A stretch of DNA of 64,000 nt from Selenomonadales bacterium UBA7018 (GTDB lineage Bacteria > Bacillota > Negativicutes > Selenomonadales > Selenomonadaceae). Below the pieces are notes generated by a model, which was not told where the DNA came from, ran no database searches, and saw only the letters and a program-made list of their open reading frames with translations. Positions 8,982-16,814 of the stretch are shown here, in pieces; the first letter of the stretch is position 1, and every line of letters starts with the position of its first letter. Both the position numbers and the translations under genes were made by a program. The stretch lies in assembly GCA_002448305.1 (NCBI GenBank), contig DJWY01000016.1:1-64000 (forward strand), in the 5' to 3' direction.

Positions 8982-9548
8982 TTATCTATTGAGTAGCAAA
9001 AAATTTCTAGCGGCGACGGTTGAGGGGTGGACGAGCGAATTTTTCTGCACGACGAAAATAATAGTTTCATTGAACGCCGTTAATAAAATTTCGTCAAGGT
9101 CGGCGGTCTCGGCAAGGGCGCGAAGTTTTTCCACGCTGGGATAATCTCTGTTCGGCTCAATCATATCGGCAAAGTAAATAATTTTATCTAGCTTTGTCAT
9201 ATCGCGTGCGCCGACCGTATGCCGATAAATTGCTTGAGAAATTTCCGCATCGTCCACGCCGTAAATTTCCTTAATCATCTGTGCGCCAATGTAAGCATGT
9301 AGTAGTAAAGGCATAACTTCTTCGACTTCACCGATTTCAATTCCGCGAAATTTTGCCTGCGCGGGTAGCTCGTCATTTTCGTATTCTCTTGCGCAATCGT
9401 GGAGAAGTCCTGCGATATAAGTTTTGGTCTCATCGACGCCGAATCTTTTCGCAAGTTTAACCGCAGTATTCGCTACGCCGATTGAGTGTGCAAATCTCTT
9501 TTTATTTAGCCGCCGTTGTAGTTCGCGGCGCATTTCATCTATCGTCAT
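8982..9548 (-). CDS. yqeK: YqeK-type bis(5'-nucleosyl)-tetraphosphatase (HD domain)
   Basis: A 188-residue HD hydrolase of the YqeK family, which cleaves Ap4A symmetrically. The metal ligands are visible in RFAHSIGVANTAV (residue 21), AGLLHDCARE (about 49-50), the His of LLLHAYIGA and the Asp of IIYFADMIEPNR. It lies next to nadD in most Firmicutes; here a GT61 gene is interposed, and the yqeK ATG overlaps the stop of that gene by 4 bp. Confidence 0.9.
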   Translation of the reverse strand: MTIDEMRRELQRRLNKKRFAHSIGVANTAVKLAKRFGVDETKTYIAGLLHDCAREYENDELPAQAKFRGIEIGEVEEVMPLLLHAYIGAQMIKEIYGVDDAEISQAIYRHTVGARDMTKLDKIIYFADMIEPNRDYPSVEKLRALAETADLDEILLTAFNETIIFVVQKNSLVHPSTVAARNFLLLNR

Positions 9549-10726
9549 GCAAATTTCACTCCGTAAGCTTCCATTAAATCTTTTCGTTTACTTAGCTGGC
9601 TTAAAAATTTTTGAAGAGTCGGCAGATAATAATTCCAAGCCGCTTCATTTCTCTGGTATCCATTTTGAGTTGAAGATTTAGAGTAATCAACGAACGCTTT
9701 AAAATCATTTTCGGAATAGCCGGTGAATTCGTCGCCGAAAAATTTCTTTAACTGCTCGCTGATTATAAAGCAGTAAGGACCATTCATGGTTTCAAAAATA
9801 GATAGTGTTGAATCAATATAAATTGCGTTTAGGTTGGCAATTTGGTCGATTATTTGTTGATAGCCGCTAAAGCGTTTAGCGGCGCGTGGAATGAAAATTG
9901 CTTCCGTGCCGTCGCGCAAGAAAATAGAATTATGCGAACATGAACCCAGCGTCGACGCAAAACTTTCTGCATTTATCATAAGATTAAGTTGCTCATCAAA
10001 CGTCAATTTTTCTGGCGAAAATATTTCGTAGCCCTTAGAACGGAAATATTCTGCAAGATGTTCTTCACCAAATTGCGCCGTTCCGTAGTAGAAATAAACT
10101 TTCTTGCTTGAAGTCGGCGTCTGATTTTTCAGCGCAAAATTTTTTATTTGCTCAATCGTCTCGCGATATTCATTTGTAAATTTCCCATCGTAAAATGAAT
10201 CGTCCGGCAAAATAATATTTTCAAATTGCACGGGGTGATAAACCGGCACAAGTTTATTAATATCAATTTCCAAAATTTCAAGCAGACGTTTAAAGTTTTG
10301 CATATAATCAAACGAAAACTGCCCCGCCCAAGGAATGTAGATAAGCTGACAATTTTTGAAATACGTTTTGAAAATATCGCTCTTTAAGAACCATAAGCGG
10401 CGAATGTTATCGGTTATGCAATGCCCCCAAACAGGATAAAATAATCCGAGATAAACGACGGTCGCTGGCGAATGAAAAATTTCTTCGGTCGGGGTATAAG
10501 CTCCGCCCGCGCCTTTGTGGACGAAACTATTTTCAACGAATTCATTTCTGGAATTGACAATGCCGCCAAAACCCCACGTCCACCCACCGTTCACGTAAAT
10601 ATTTTTATGCGGGAGAATCGTGCCGCGCTCAATGATTTTAAAGTGTAACTTATTGTCGACGAAATAATTTTTGCCGAAAATGTCCGACGCGGCATCCTTG
10701 TTATAAAGATAATCGAGATTGGTCAC
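9545..10726 (-). CDS. GT61 (DUF563) family glycosyltransferase
   Basis: A 393-residue protein recognised as family 61 glycosyltransferase (PF04577) by the VVYLGLFYPVWGHCITDNIRRLWFL block near residue 90 and the late FASTLGSCSHNSIFLRDGTEAIFIPR block near residue 260. No membrane segment is seen, so it acts in the cytoplasm, presumably on a surface-glycan acceptor. It overlaps nadD (upstream) and yqeK (downstream) by 4 bp each, so it is fully coupled into a housekeeping operon where I would not expect it. It appears more AT-rich than its neighbours, compatible with transfer (inference). Confidence 0.8.
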   Translation of the reverse strand: MTNLDYLYNKDAASDIFGKNYFVDNKLHFKIIERGTILPHKNIYVNGGWTWGFGGIVNSRNEFVENSFVHKGAGGAYTPTEEIFHSPATVVYLGLFYPVWGHCITDNIRRLWFLKSDIFKTYFKNCQLIYIPWAGQFSFDYMQNFKRLLEILEIDINKLVPVYHPVQFENIILPDDSFYDGKFTNEYRETIEQIKNFALKNQTPTSSKKVYFYYGTAQFGEEHLAEYFRSKGYEIFSPEKLTFDEQLNLMINAESFASTLGSCSHNSIFLRDGTEAIFIPRAAKRFSGYQQIIDQIANLNAIYIDSTLSIFETMNGPYCFIISEQLKKFFGDEFTGYSENDFKAFVDYSKSSTQNGYQRNEAAWNYYLPTLQKFLSQLSKRKDLMEAYGVKFA

Positions 10727-11322
10727 AGATAAAGCTCCTCTCGCAAAATGTACTCTTCGACGACTTCGGGCACGAGATATTTTATTGAGCGTCCGAGCCG
10801 AACTTTTTCTCTAATGTCTGTTGAAGAAATTTCTAAACCTGGCGTTGCGACGCGGTGAATATGTTCGGTTGCCGCTTCGCCGAAATAATTTTTAACTGCT
10901 GAAAAATCTATGTCTACGCCTTGCCGCGTTGTCGCTATAAAGTGGCATTTTTCAACAAGCATTTTAGCTTCGTGCCACTTTGATAAATCCGCTAATGAAT
11001 CCGCGCCTATTATGAAGAATAATTCCGTTGTATCGCCGAAAGTTTTATGTAGTTCGGTCATTGTGTCGAGTGTGTAGGAAAGCCCCGTGCGTTTTAGTTC
11101 CATGTCCGAGACTTTGAAAAATTTATTGGAGCGCGTCGCCAAAAGCGTCATTGCTAATCTATGTTTTTCGTCCGCGACTTTTCTGCCGAGTTTATGCGGT
11201 GGGCGTGCGGCGGGGATAAATAAAATTTCGTCAAGTGTGAAAAGTTCGCGAACAGCTTCCGCCGTTGCCAAATGTCCTAAATGTATTGGGTCGAAGGTGC
11301 CGCCCATTATCCCGATTTTCAT
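10723..11322 (-). CDS. nadD: Nicotinate-nucleotide adenylyltransferase
   Basis: NadD, 199 residues, makes nicotinate adenine dinucleotide from NaMN and ATP. The nucleotidyltransferase motif HxGH is present in GGTFDPIHLGHLATAE (residues 7-22) and the second signature as ISSTDIREKVRLG near residue 165. Its RBS (GGAGG) lies inside the end of the small upstream ORF. It is coupled to the following GT61 gene by a 4-bp overlap. Confidence 0.94.
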   Translation of the reverse strand: MKIGIMGGTFDPIHLGHLATAEAVRELFTLDEILFIPAARPPHKLGRKVADEKHRLAMTLLATRSNKFFKVSDMELKRTGLSYTLDTMTELHKTFGDTTELFFIIGADSLADLSKWHEAKMLVEKCHFIATTRQGVDIDFSAVKNYFGEAATEHIHRVATPGLEISSTDIREKVRLGRSIKYLVPEVVEEYILREELYL

Positions 11323-11326
11323 TGCG

Positions 11327-11470
11327 CTACCTCCGAATTATCAAGAAAATTATCATTGCTGTTAAAAGAATTATTGCAACTGCGCGGGCGTAATCTTTGA
11401 AGTCGTGTCGCGCCTTTGTAGTTTGAAAATAATTTCTAAGCGTCCGAACGTAGCCGAAGAAATTTTTCAT
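11327..11470 (-). CDS. Small membrane protein, 47 residues
   Basis: Short ORF in the gap between proA and nadD: a basic N-terminal half (MKNFFGYVRTLRNYFQTTKA start) and a C-terminal membrane segment at about residues 30-45 (AVAIILLTAMIIFLII) ending in two arginines. Its last codons contain the nadD RBS, so translation of the two could be coupled. The RBS of its own is weak (GGTTAGG). I do not know its family. The clear split into a soluble half and a membrane helix argues that it is real. Confidence 0.5.
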   Translation of the reverse strand: MKNFFGYVRTLRNYFQTTKARHDFKDYARAVAIILLTAMIIFLIIRR

Positions 11471-11502
11471 TACTAATAACCTAACCACTAATCACCTAAT
11501 CT
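11469..11502. repeat. Degenerate 7-bp repeat tract (locus B)
   Basis: TACTAATAACCTAACCACTAATCACCTAAT: CTAA-type heptad units at the 3' end of proA and into the following gap. Confidence 0.4.
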
Positions 11503-12748
11503 GCCCGTTGCCGTCAACCAAATATTTCATGGTCGTTAAAGCCTCAAGCCCCATAGGTCCGCGAGCGTGCAATTTCTGCGTGCTGATTCCAATTTCCGCG
11601 CCCAAACCGAATTCAAAACCGTCAGTAAAGCGCGTCGAAGCATTAACATAAACCGTCGACGAATCAACCCATCTCCTAAACTTGCTAGCGTGCAATTTAT
11701 CTTCAGTGATAATCGCGTCAGAATGATTGCTACTGTATTTATTAATATGTGCAATCGCCTCTTCAATGTCGTCGACAATTTTAATGGAAAGAATTAAATC
11801 GTTATATTCGGTCGTCCAATCTTCCTCTGTAGCCTCTTTCATGTCGGGCAAAATTTTTCTGCAAGCTTCATCGCCGTGCAGTTCAACATTTTTTTCGCGA
11901 AGAGCCGCCGCGACTTTCGGCAAAAATTCTTCGGCAACAGCTTTATGAATCAAAAGCGTTTCCATAGCGTTGCAAACCGACGGGCGCGAAGTCTTAGCAT
12001 TAACGCAAACTTTAACCGCCATATCTAAATTTGCGGTTTCGTCAATGAAGGTATGACAGACGCCCTTGCCGGTCTCGATAACAGGAACCGTGCTGTGCTC
12101 AATGACGCGCTCAATAAGTCCCGCGCCGCCGCGAGGAATAATCACGTCGATTAAACCGCGTAATCTGCACATGACGACGACGGAATCACGGTCGATAATG
12201 GAAATGAATTCAATGACGTTTTCGGGAATGCCGTTAGCAATCGCCGCGTCGCGCAGAACGTCGACGATTTTTTTATTAGTGCGAATAGCTTCCGAGCCGC
12301 CGCGCAGAATGCAAGCATTAGCCGATTTAATGCAAAGCGCAATCGCGTCCGCCGTGACGTTCGGGCGGGCTTCGTAAATAATTCCGACGACGCCAAAGGG
12401 AACTCTAGCGCGACGAATTCTTAAGCCGTTGGGGCGCGTAATGTCAATGTCAAAAGTTCCGAGCGGGTCGGGGAGCTTGACGACTTGACGAATGCCTTCC
12501 GCCATATCCGCAATTCTTTTGGGCGTCAAAGTCAAGCGGTCAATCATATTTAGGCGGGTGCCTCTTTCCTTAGCCGCCTCAACCTCTTTTGCATTGACTT
12601 CTAAAATTTCGTCCTGGTTAGCTTCCAAAGCATCAGCCATTGCCAATAATGCGGCGTCTCTGACTTCGACTGGCACCCACGCCAGTTTTCGCGACGCCTC
12701 CTTAGCACGCCGCGCTTGTTTAGCTACGTGCTCTTTCATGAATAACAT
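11492..12748 (-). CDS. proA: Gamma-glutamyl phosphate reductase
   Basis: ProA, 418 residues, reduces gamma-glutamyl phosphate to glutamate semialdehyde in proline synthesis; aldehyde-dehydrogenase fold. The active-site cysteine is in SRPSVCNAMETLLIH near residue 255, and the RVPFGVVGIIYEARPNVTADA block is typical. ATG 12748 is chosen because AAGGAG sits 8 bp upstream; the longer GTG frame would start within that RBS. It is on the same strand as proB but separated from it by an NlpC/P60 gene and a small ORF. Confidence 0.93.
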   Translation of the reverse strand: MLFMKEHVAKQARRAKEASRKLAWVPVEVRDAALLAMADALEANQDEILEVNAKEVEAAKERGTRLNMIDRLTLTPKRIADMAEGIRQVVKLPDPLGTFDIDITRPNGLRIRRARVPFGVVGIIYEARPNVTADAIALCIKSANACILRGGSEAIRTNKKIVDVLRDAAIANGIPENVIEFISIIDRDSVVVMCRLRGLIDVIIPRGGAGLIERVIEHSTVPVIETGKGVCHTFIDETANLDMAVKVCVNAKTSRPSVCNAMETLLIHKAVAEEFLPKVAAALREKNVELHGDEACRKILPDMKEATEEDWTTEYNDLILSIKIVDDIEEAIAHINKYSSNHSDAIITEDKLHASKFRRWVDSSTVYVNASTRFTDGFEFGLGAEIGISTQKLHARGPMGLEALTTMKYLVDGNGQIR

Positions 12749-12764
12749 AATAAACACTCCTTAA

Positions 12765-14090
12765 TTAAAAATTCCCGACGCTTGTAATCCGGTCAATAAT
12801 TTCGACGTTGTCCTTGTTCTTGAAATGCAAATCGGTGACTAAAATTTTTCTGATGTAATTTTTAGCGGCTTGATTGTTATCGAAGGTGTAATAACTGCTG
12901 AGCGCGTGAATCGCGAGCGGTTCGCCGTTAGCGTCGTTGCCAAGATACATCATAACATGTCCCGGCACAAAAAGCAGTGCGCCCGGCTTCGCCTTCTTGA
13001 TAATTTCGAGGCGTTGCGCGTGATTCATATTTTGGACGGAAATTGAATGCGTCATAACTTTTTCCTGGCGTTTTGTGTCGCGTGGAAGTTCAATTCCTAC
13101 ACTGCGATAAACATCTTGCACAAAGCTTGAGCAATCAACGCCCTTATCCAAGCCGCCCCAGCCGTAATCTTCGCCTAAAAAGCGGAATGCTTGCCGAATC
13201 AAATTATTCTCACTGCAAGCCAAAGCTCCTTTGACGACACCTTTATCATTGGGAATATTATAGCCCTGTTCAATGATTGTGCCGTTAGCGTCAAGCGTGG
13301 GCATAGAAATTGCCCAGCTGCCGTCCTTTTGCAAATCGTTAGCGCGGAGCAAAACTTTGCCGCCCATTTGATAATAAGCTTTGCCTTGCGGAATAGTTTT
13401 GCGGCTTGCTATGACGGTCAGATAATTTTGCGGGTCAACATACTTAAGCCATGTTTGTTTTTCGGTGAAGGCAATATCTGAAGTTTTAATCCAGCCGGTG
13501 TAGTAGCGCGAATCGACAAGGACGAATTGTTTATCCTTGCTATCGATGAGAACGGCGAGCGGTTCGCACGGGTCAAGAACAGTCGCTTGCAGTTGGTCGT
13601 AATGCTTATCGTCTTTTTCTGTGAACCAGCCGTCAGCTTCAGGTAAAAGTCTAAGGTTTGTGCGGTTGACAGTCAAGGCGTAGCGGACTTCGCTAGCGGC
13701 GGGGACTTCCTCAAGCCCGCAATTTTGCTTAGCGTGGTTGTAGCTGTATTCTGTCAAAGCCGCGCCGCCTTTAAAAAGTTTAGGAACTTCGGCATTTTGA
13801 TAGCCGCCAATAGTAAGCGTCGCAGTGATTTTATTTTTAATCCATTGCGTGTAAACCTTATCGGGATATTTCGCAAGGTCGACGATAGTATTCGCGCTTT
13901 TCTGCATGATTTGCAAATTGAGCATATCTAAATCATTTGTCGAGACGAAGACGGCTTCACCTGGTTTATTTTTGCCGACCCAATAATCAGCGGTTGCGCG
14001 ATTGTCTTCGATTGCGATTCCTGCCGCCTGCGCGGTCGCCGTGAATAACATAAAAATCACTCCGAGCAATGCTAAAATTTTCTTTTCCAT
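12765..14090 (-). CDS. Secreted NlpC/P60 peptidase with SH3-type region
   Basis: A 441-residue exported cell-wall hydrolase. The signal peptide is residues 1-23 (hydrophobic core ending TAQAA). The middle carries SH3-like strands (ALTVNRTNLRLLPE near 155, YYTGWIKTSDIAF near 205). The C-terminal NlpC/P60 domain has the catalytic Cys in GGLDKGVDCSSFVQDVYRS and the His in PGHVMMYLG. It probably cleaves the D-Glu-diaminopimelate bond of stem peptides (family knowledge). ATG 14090 follows GAGGGGGC. It is inserted between proB and proA. Confidence 0.88.
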   Translation of the reverse strand: MEKKILALLGVIFMLFTATAQAAGIAIEDNRATADYWVGKNKPGEAVFVSTNDLDMLNLQIMQKSANTIVDLAKYPDKVYTQWIKNKITATLTIGGYQNAEVPKLFKGGAALTEYSYNHAKQNCGLEEVPAASEVRYALTVNRTNLRLLPEADGWFTEKDDKHYDQLQATVLDPCEPLAVLIDSKDKQFVLVDSRYYTGWIKTSDIAFTEKQTWLKYVDPQNYLTVIASRKTIPQGKAYYQMGGKVLLRANDLQKDGSWAISMPTLDANGTIIEQGYNIPNDKGVVKGALACSENNLIRQAFRFLGEDYGWGGLDKGVDCSSFVQDVYRSVGIELPRDTKRQEKVMTHSISVQNMNHAQRLEIIKKAKPGALLFVPGHVMMYLGNDANGEPLAIHALSSYYTFDNNQAAKNYIRKILVTDLHFKNKDNVEIIDRITSVGNF

Positions 14091-14101
14091 GATAAGCCCC
14101 C

Positions 14102-14215
14102 TCAAAAGTTTTCTGCGAGGAAAATTTTATCTACGGCTTCGCCGCTCAACACCTCAACGAAAAAAACGATTGCCGATAACCAATTCACGGTCAATGTTAA
14201 AAATTTTTCAATCAT
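14102..14215 (-). CDS. Small hydrophobic protein, 37 residues
   Basis: Short ORF that starts inside the end of proB (8-bp overlap) with a strong RBS, GGAGGGTTTATCATG, and ends just before the RBS of the NlpC/P60 gene. Residues about 4-24 (KFLTLTVNWLSAIVFFVEVL) form one membrane helix; the tail is acidic. No family known to me. The strong, well-spaced RBS is the main support; it could instead be a translational relay for the next gene. Confidence 0.45.
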   Translation of the reverse strand: MIEKFLTLTVNWLSAIVFFVEVLSGEAVDKIFLAENF

Positions 14216-15029
14216 GATAAACCCTCCTTGGGAAAATGGTTCCGACGACTTCGCCGCTTAAAGCTCGGCGCAAATTTCCGTTCGTGCTACCGTTAATGAT
14301 TAGCATTGTTACGCCGTTAGTCGTTGCGAATTTCGCCGCTTGAATTTTAGTAAACATGCCGCCCGTGCCTAGCTTCGTACCTGCGCCGCCCGCGATTTTC
14401 TCAATCTCGGCGTCAATCTCCGAAACTTCATCGATTAGACGCGCAGATTTATCAATTTTCGGGTTGCCGTCATAAAGCCCGTCAATGTCGCTAAGGATAA
14501 TCAAAACTTCGGCGTCAATGAGCGCGGCGACGATTGCGGAAAGGTTATCGTTGTCGCCGATTTTAATTTCATCGACGGCGACGGCGTCATTTTCATTGAC
14601 AACGGGAATTGCGTCCATATCGAGAATTGCGCGTAGGGAGTTGCGGGAATTTTCGCGGGCGTGAGCATCGACGGCATTTTCACCAGTCAAGAGAACTTGT
14701 CCAATAGTTTGCCCGTACTCCGCGAAAAATTTTTCATAGATATGCATTAAGACTCCTTGCCCGATTGCCGCCAACGCTTGATTTTCGGGGATAGTCTGCG
14801 GCTTGATTTTTATTCCTAGCTTATTCATGCCCGCCGCGATTGCGCCCGAACTTACGAAGATAATTTCCTTGCCGGCGTTATGAAGGTCAGCTATCTCGCG
14901 AATTAGATGTTCTATCCTGTATAGATTTAACTTGCCGCTTTCGGCGTGAGCCAATGTGCTTGTCCCGACCTTTATAACAATTCTCCGTGCAGTTTTCAAA
15001 CTTTCTCTTGCCTTGCTCAAGTTAATCAC
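14208..15029 (-). CDS. proB: Glutamate 5-kinase (short form)
   Basis: ProB, 273 residues, phosphorylates glutamate in the first step of proline synthesis. The amino-acid-kinase domain is complete: RIVIKVGTSTL at 16-26, FVSSGAIAAGM near 60, VNENDAVAVDEIKIGDNDNLSA near 145, LSDIDGLYDGNP and GTGGMFTKIQAA. The C-terminal PUA domain of the about 370-residue form is absent, as in several Firmicutes. The promoter is at 15045-15073. First gene of the long minus-strand group to about 6.6 kb. Confidence 0.9.
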   Translation of the reverse strand: MINLSKARESLKTARRIVIKVGTSTLAHAESGKLNLYRIEHLIREIADLHNAGKEIIFVSSGAIAAGMNKLGIKIKPQTIPENQALAAIGQGVLMHIYEKFFAEYGQTIGQVLLTGENAVDAHARENSRNSLRAILDMDAIPVVNENDAVAVDEIKIGDNDNLSAIVAALIDAEVLIILSDIDGLYDGNPKIDKSARLIDEVSEIDAEIEKIAGGAGTKLGTGGMFTKIQAAKFATTNGVTMLIINGSTNGNLRRALSGEVVGTIFPRRVYHD

Positions 15030-15044
15030 GTCCTTTTTACTTTC

Positions 15045-15073
15045 ATTATAAATTCATTTTGCAATTTGCGCAA
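15045..15073 (-). promoter_or_regulatory. proB promoter, divergent to cobO
   Basis: On the minus strand TTGCGC, 17-bp spacer, TATAAT. The -35 box shares the palindrome TTGCGCAA with the -35 box of the divergent cobO promoter. Confidence 0.6.
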
Positions 15074-15094
15074 GGGAAATTTCTATGATAAATT
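15066..15094 (+). promoter_or_regulatory. cobO promoter, divergent to proB
   Basis: TTGCGC at 15066-15071, 17-bp spacer, TAAATT at 15089-15094, 27 bp before the start codon. Confidence 0.5.
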
Positions 15095-15120
15095 AGTTAA
15101 AAATTTGGGAGGTGTTTAGC

Positions 15121-15636
15121 TTGGAAAGACGCGGATTAATAATCGTCCATACTGGCGACGGAAAAGGCAAGACGACGGCGGCATTAGGCTTAGCGTTGCG
15201 GGCATTTGGCGCGGGATTGAGAGTTTTAATCTTGCAATTTATCAAAGGTAAAAAAGATTCGGGCGAACTGAAAGCTTTAAAACTTTTGGGCGTCGAAATT
15301 AGGCAATGCGGATTAGGCTTCATCACCAAAGAAAATTTCGCTGAGCAAAAAAAATTTGCGCGGGCGGCAATTGAATTGGCGCAGAAAGAAATTTTGTCGG
15401 GTGCATGGGATTTGATAATCCTAGACGAAATAAATTACGCGGTGAAATTTGGTTTGATCAACGCGCCAGAAATTTTATCACTAATAGAAATTCGCTCGCC
15501 GGAATTGCATTTAGTTTTCACGGGACGCGACGCCCTGACCGAACTAATCGAAGTCGCTGACCTTGTTACCGAAATGAAATTGATTAAGCACCCGTTTCAA
15601 AAGGGAATTGTCGCGCAATCGGGCATTGAGTTTTAA
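15121..15636 (+). CDS. cobO: Cob(I)yrinic acid a,c-diamide adenosyltransferase
   Basis: CobO/BtuR-family enzyme, 171 residues, adding the 5'-deoxyadenosyl group to corrinoids. P-loop GDGKGKTTAALG at about residues 11-22; LDEINYAVKFGL near 102 and the late LVTEMKLIKHPFQKGIVAQSGIEF ending fit the family. TTG 15121 is chosen because GGGAGG lies 8 bp upstream; the GTG at 15112 would sit in the RBS. No other cobalamin genes are in the window. In-frame with its stop, an IS transposase tail begins directly downstream. Confidence 0.88.
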   Translation: MERRGLIIVHTGDGKGKTTAALGLALRAFGAGLRVLILQFIKGKKDSGELKALKLLGVEIRQCGLGFITKENFAEQKKFARAAIELAQKEILSGAWDLIILDEINYAVKFGLINAPEILSLIEIRSPELHLVFTGRDALTELIEVADLVTEMKLIKHPFQKGIVAQSGIEF

Positions 15637-15659
15637 GGCTTGAATAGTCAAGCTAATTG

Positions 15660-15807
15660 CAATGGTAACATCGTCGAAAGATTTTTTCAGCGAATCAAGA
15701 ATTACCGCCACGTCTCCACTCGTTACGACAAATTGGCTGTTTGTTTTAAAAATTTCATTTTACTCTCTGCTTCTGTTATTCACCTTTAATTTACCAACAG
15801 CCCCTAG
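15660..15807 (+). mobile_element. IS5-family transposase C-terminal remnant and IS end
   Basis: Reading 15661 onward gives NIVERFFQRIKNYRHVSTRY followed by DKLAVCFKNFILLSASVIHL and TAA, the characteristic end of IS5/IS427-group DDE transposases. TTTACCAACAGCCCCTAG at 15790-15807 would be the right terminal repeat with its CTAG target. Only the last about 45 codons remain and no start is left. A second remnant of the same family is at 20510-20632 and a lone end at 19406-19423. Confidence 0.75.
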
Positions 15808-15821
15808 TAAAGGTCGTAATC

Positions 15822-15860
15822 AACTCCTAACTCCTACCTACTAACTTCTAACTGCTTTTA
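15822..15860. repeat. Degenerate 7-bp repeat tract (locus C)
   Basis: ACTCCTA-ACTCCTA-CCTACTA-ACTTCTA-ACT: five heptads between the IS remnant and the RBS of the next gene. Confidence 0.6.
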
Positions 15861-15872
15861 GGAGGAATTTTT

Positions 15873-16781
15873 ATGGTAAAGGTTGGAATTGCGGGACTTG
15901 GTCGTTTGGGCAAAGTTCAAGCGAAAAATCTGTGTGTGGGCGTCGACGGTGCGCAACTTGTCGTTGCTTGTTCGATTGTCCCTGCCGAGCTTGACTTTGC
16001 AAGAGAAAATCTCAAGGTCGAGCAAACTTTTACGGACTTTGACGAAATGTTGAAGTCTGATATTGACGCAGTCGCAATCGTCACGACAAGCGAACTGCAT
16101 TGCGGGCAAATTGCTAAGGCTTTGGACGCTGGTAAGCATGTTTTTTGCGAAAAATCGTTGGGCGTAACGGTTGAGGAATGCAAAATGGCTGAAGCGGCTG
16201 TCGAGCGTCACCCCGAAAAGGTATTTTTCTTGGGATTTATGCGCAGACTCGATCCGTCATGCGCTTACGCTATGGAAAAAATTAAATCTGGCGTGATTGG
16301 CAAGCCGTACATGGTAAAAGCGACGGGAATTGACCCTGAAGCACTCGTTCAAGGCGCAATTAAATTCGCTCCGACTTCCGGCGGCATTTTTATTGATATG
16401 GCGATTCACGATATCGGCGTTGCTATGTACAAATGCGCGAGCGGAGCGATTGGATTCGTTCATGTTGGGCGCACAGCTCCGCACGGCTACCACGTTGAGA
16501 CAGAAATTGTCGGCACGGAAGGAATTTTGCGCATTAGTCCCGTTCCAGAAAAGAATTTATGCATGATTTACGACACTCACGGCGCAATTAAAGAATGCGT
16601 CGGCGGTTTTCCGGAAAGATTCGCGCAAGCTTATCAGTTGGAGCTGCAAGAGTTCATAAATTGCATTCGCGAAGGGCGAAAACCTAATGTTACGGTCTAC
16701 GACGGCACAAAATCCACGCAAATTGCCTTTGCAACGACAAAATCTTATCAAACAGGCAAACCGCTCGCGATTGAGTACTAA
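15873..16781 (+). CDS. Gfo/Idh/MocA oxidoreductase with internal deletion
   Basis: NAD(P)-dependent sugar or inositol dehydrogenase family, 302 residues. The Rossmann motif GIAGLGRLGKVQA is at 5-17 and the lysine motif AGKHVFCEKSLG near 86. Compared with the paralogue at 18110 (341 residues), about 38 residues are missing between GGIFIDMAIHDIGVAMYK and SGAIGFVHVGRTA: the other copy has a beta-sheet segment there running through DVDTAVITLKLTNGA. The frame is kept, so it is translated, but the substrate domain is probably damaged. AGGAGG precedes the ATG. A dead sugar transporter follows 33 bp downstream. Confidence 0.8.
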   Translation: MVKVGIAGLGRLGKVQAKNLCVGVDGAQLVVACSIVPAELDFARENLKVEQTFTDFDEMLKSDIDAVAIVTTSELHCGQIAKALDAGKHVFCEKSLGVTVEECKMAEAAVERHPEKVFFLGFMRRLDPSCAYAMEKIKSGVIGKPYMVKATGIDPEALVQGAIKFAPTSGGIFIDMAIHDIGVAMYKCASGAIGFVHVGRTAPHGYHVETEIVGTEGILRISPVPEKNLCMIYDTHGAIKECVGGFPERFAQAYQLELQEFINCIREGRKPNVTVYDGTKSTQIAFATTKSYQTGKPLAIEY

Positions 16782-16814
16782 AATTATCTACAAAACGGAT
16801 TAGGGGTGATTTAA

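Noticed and set aside
15662..15844. 60-residue ORF after cobO
   Set aside because: Out of frame with the IS5 transposase tail that explains the same DNA; no RBS.
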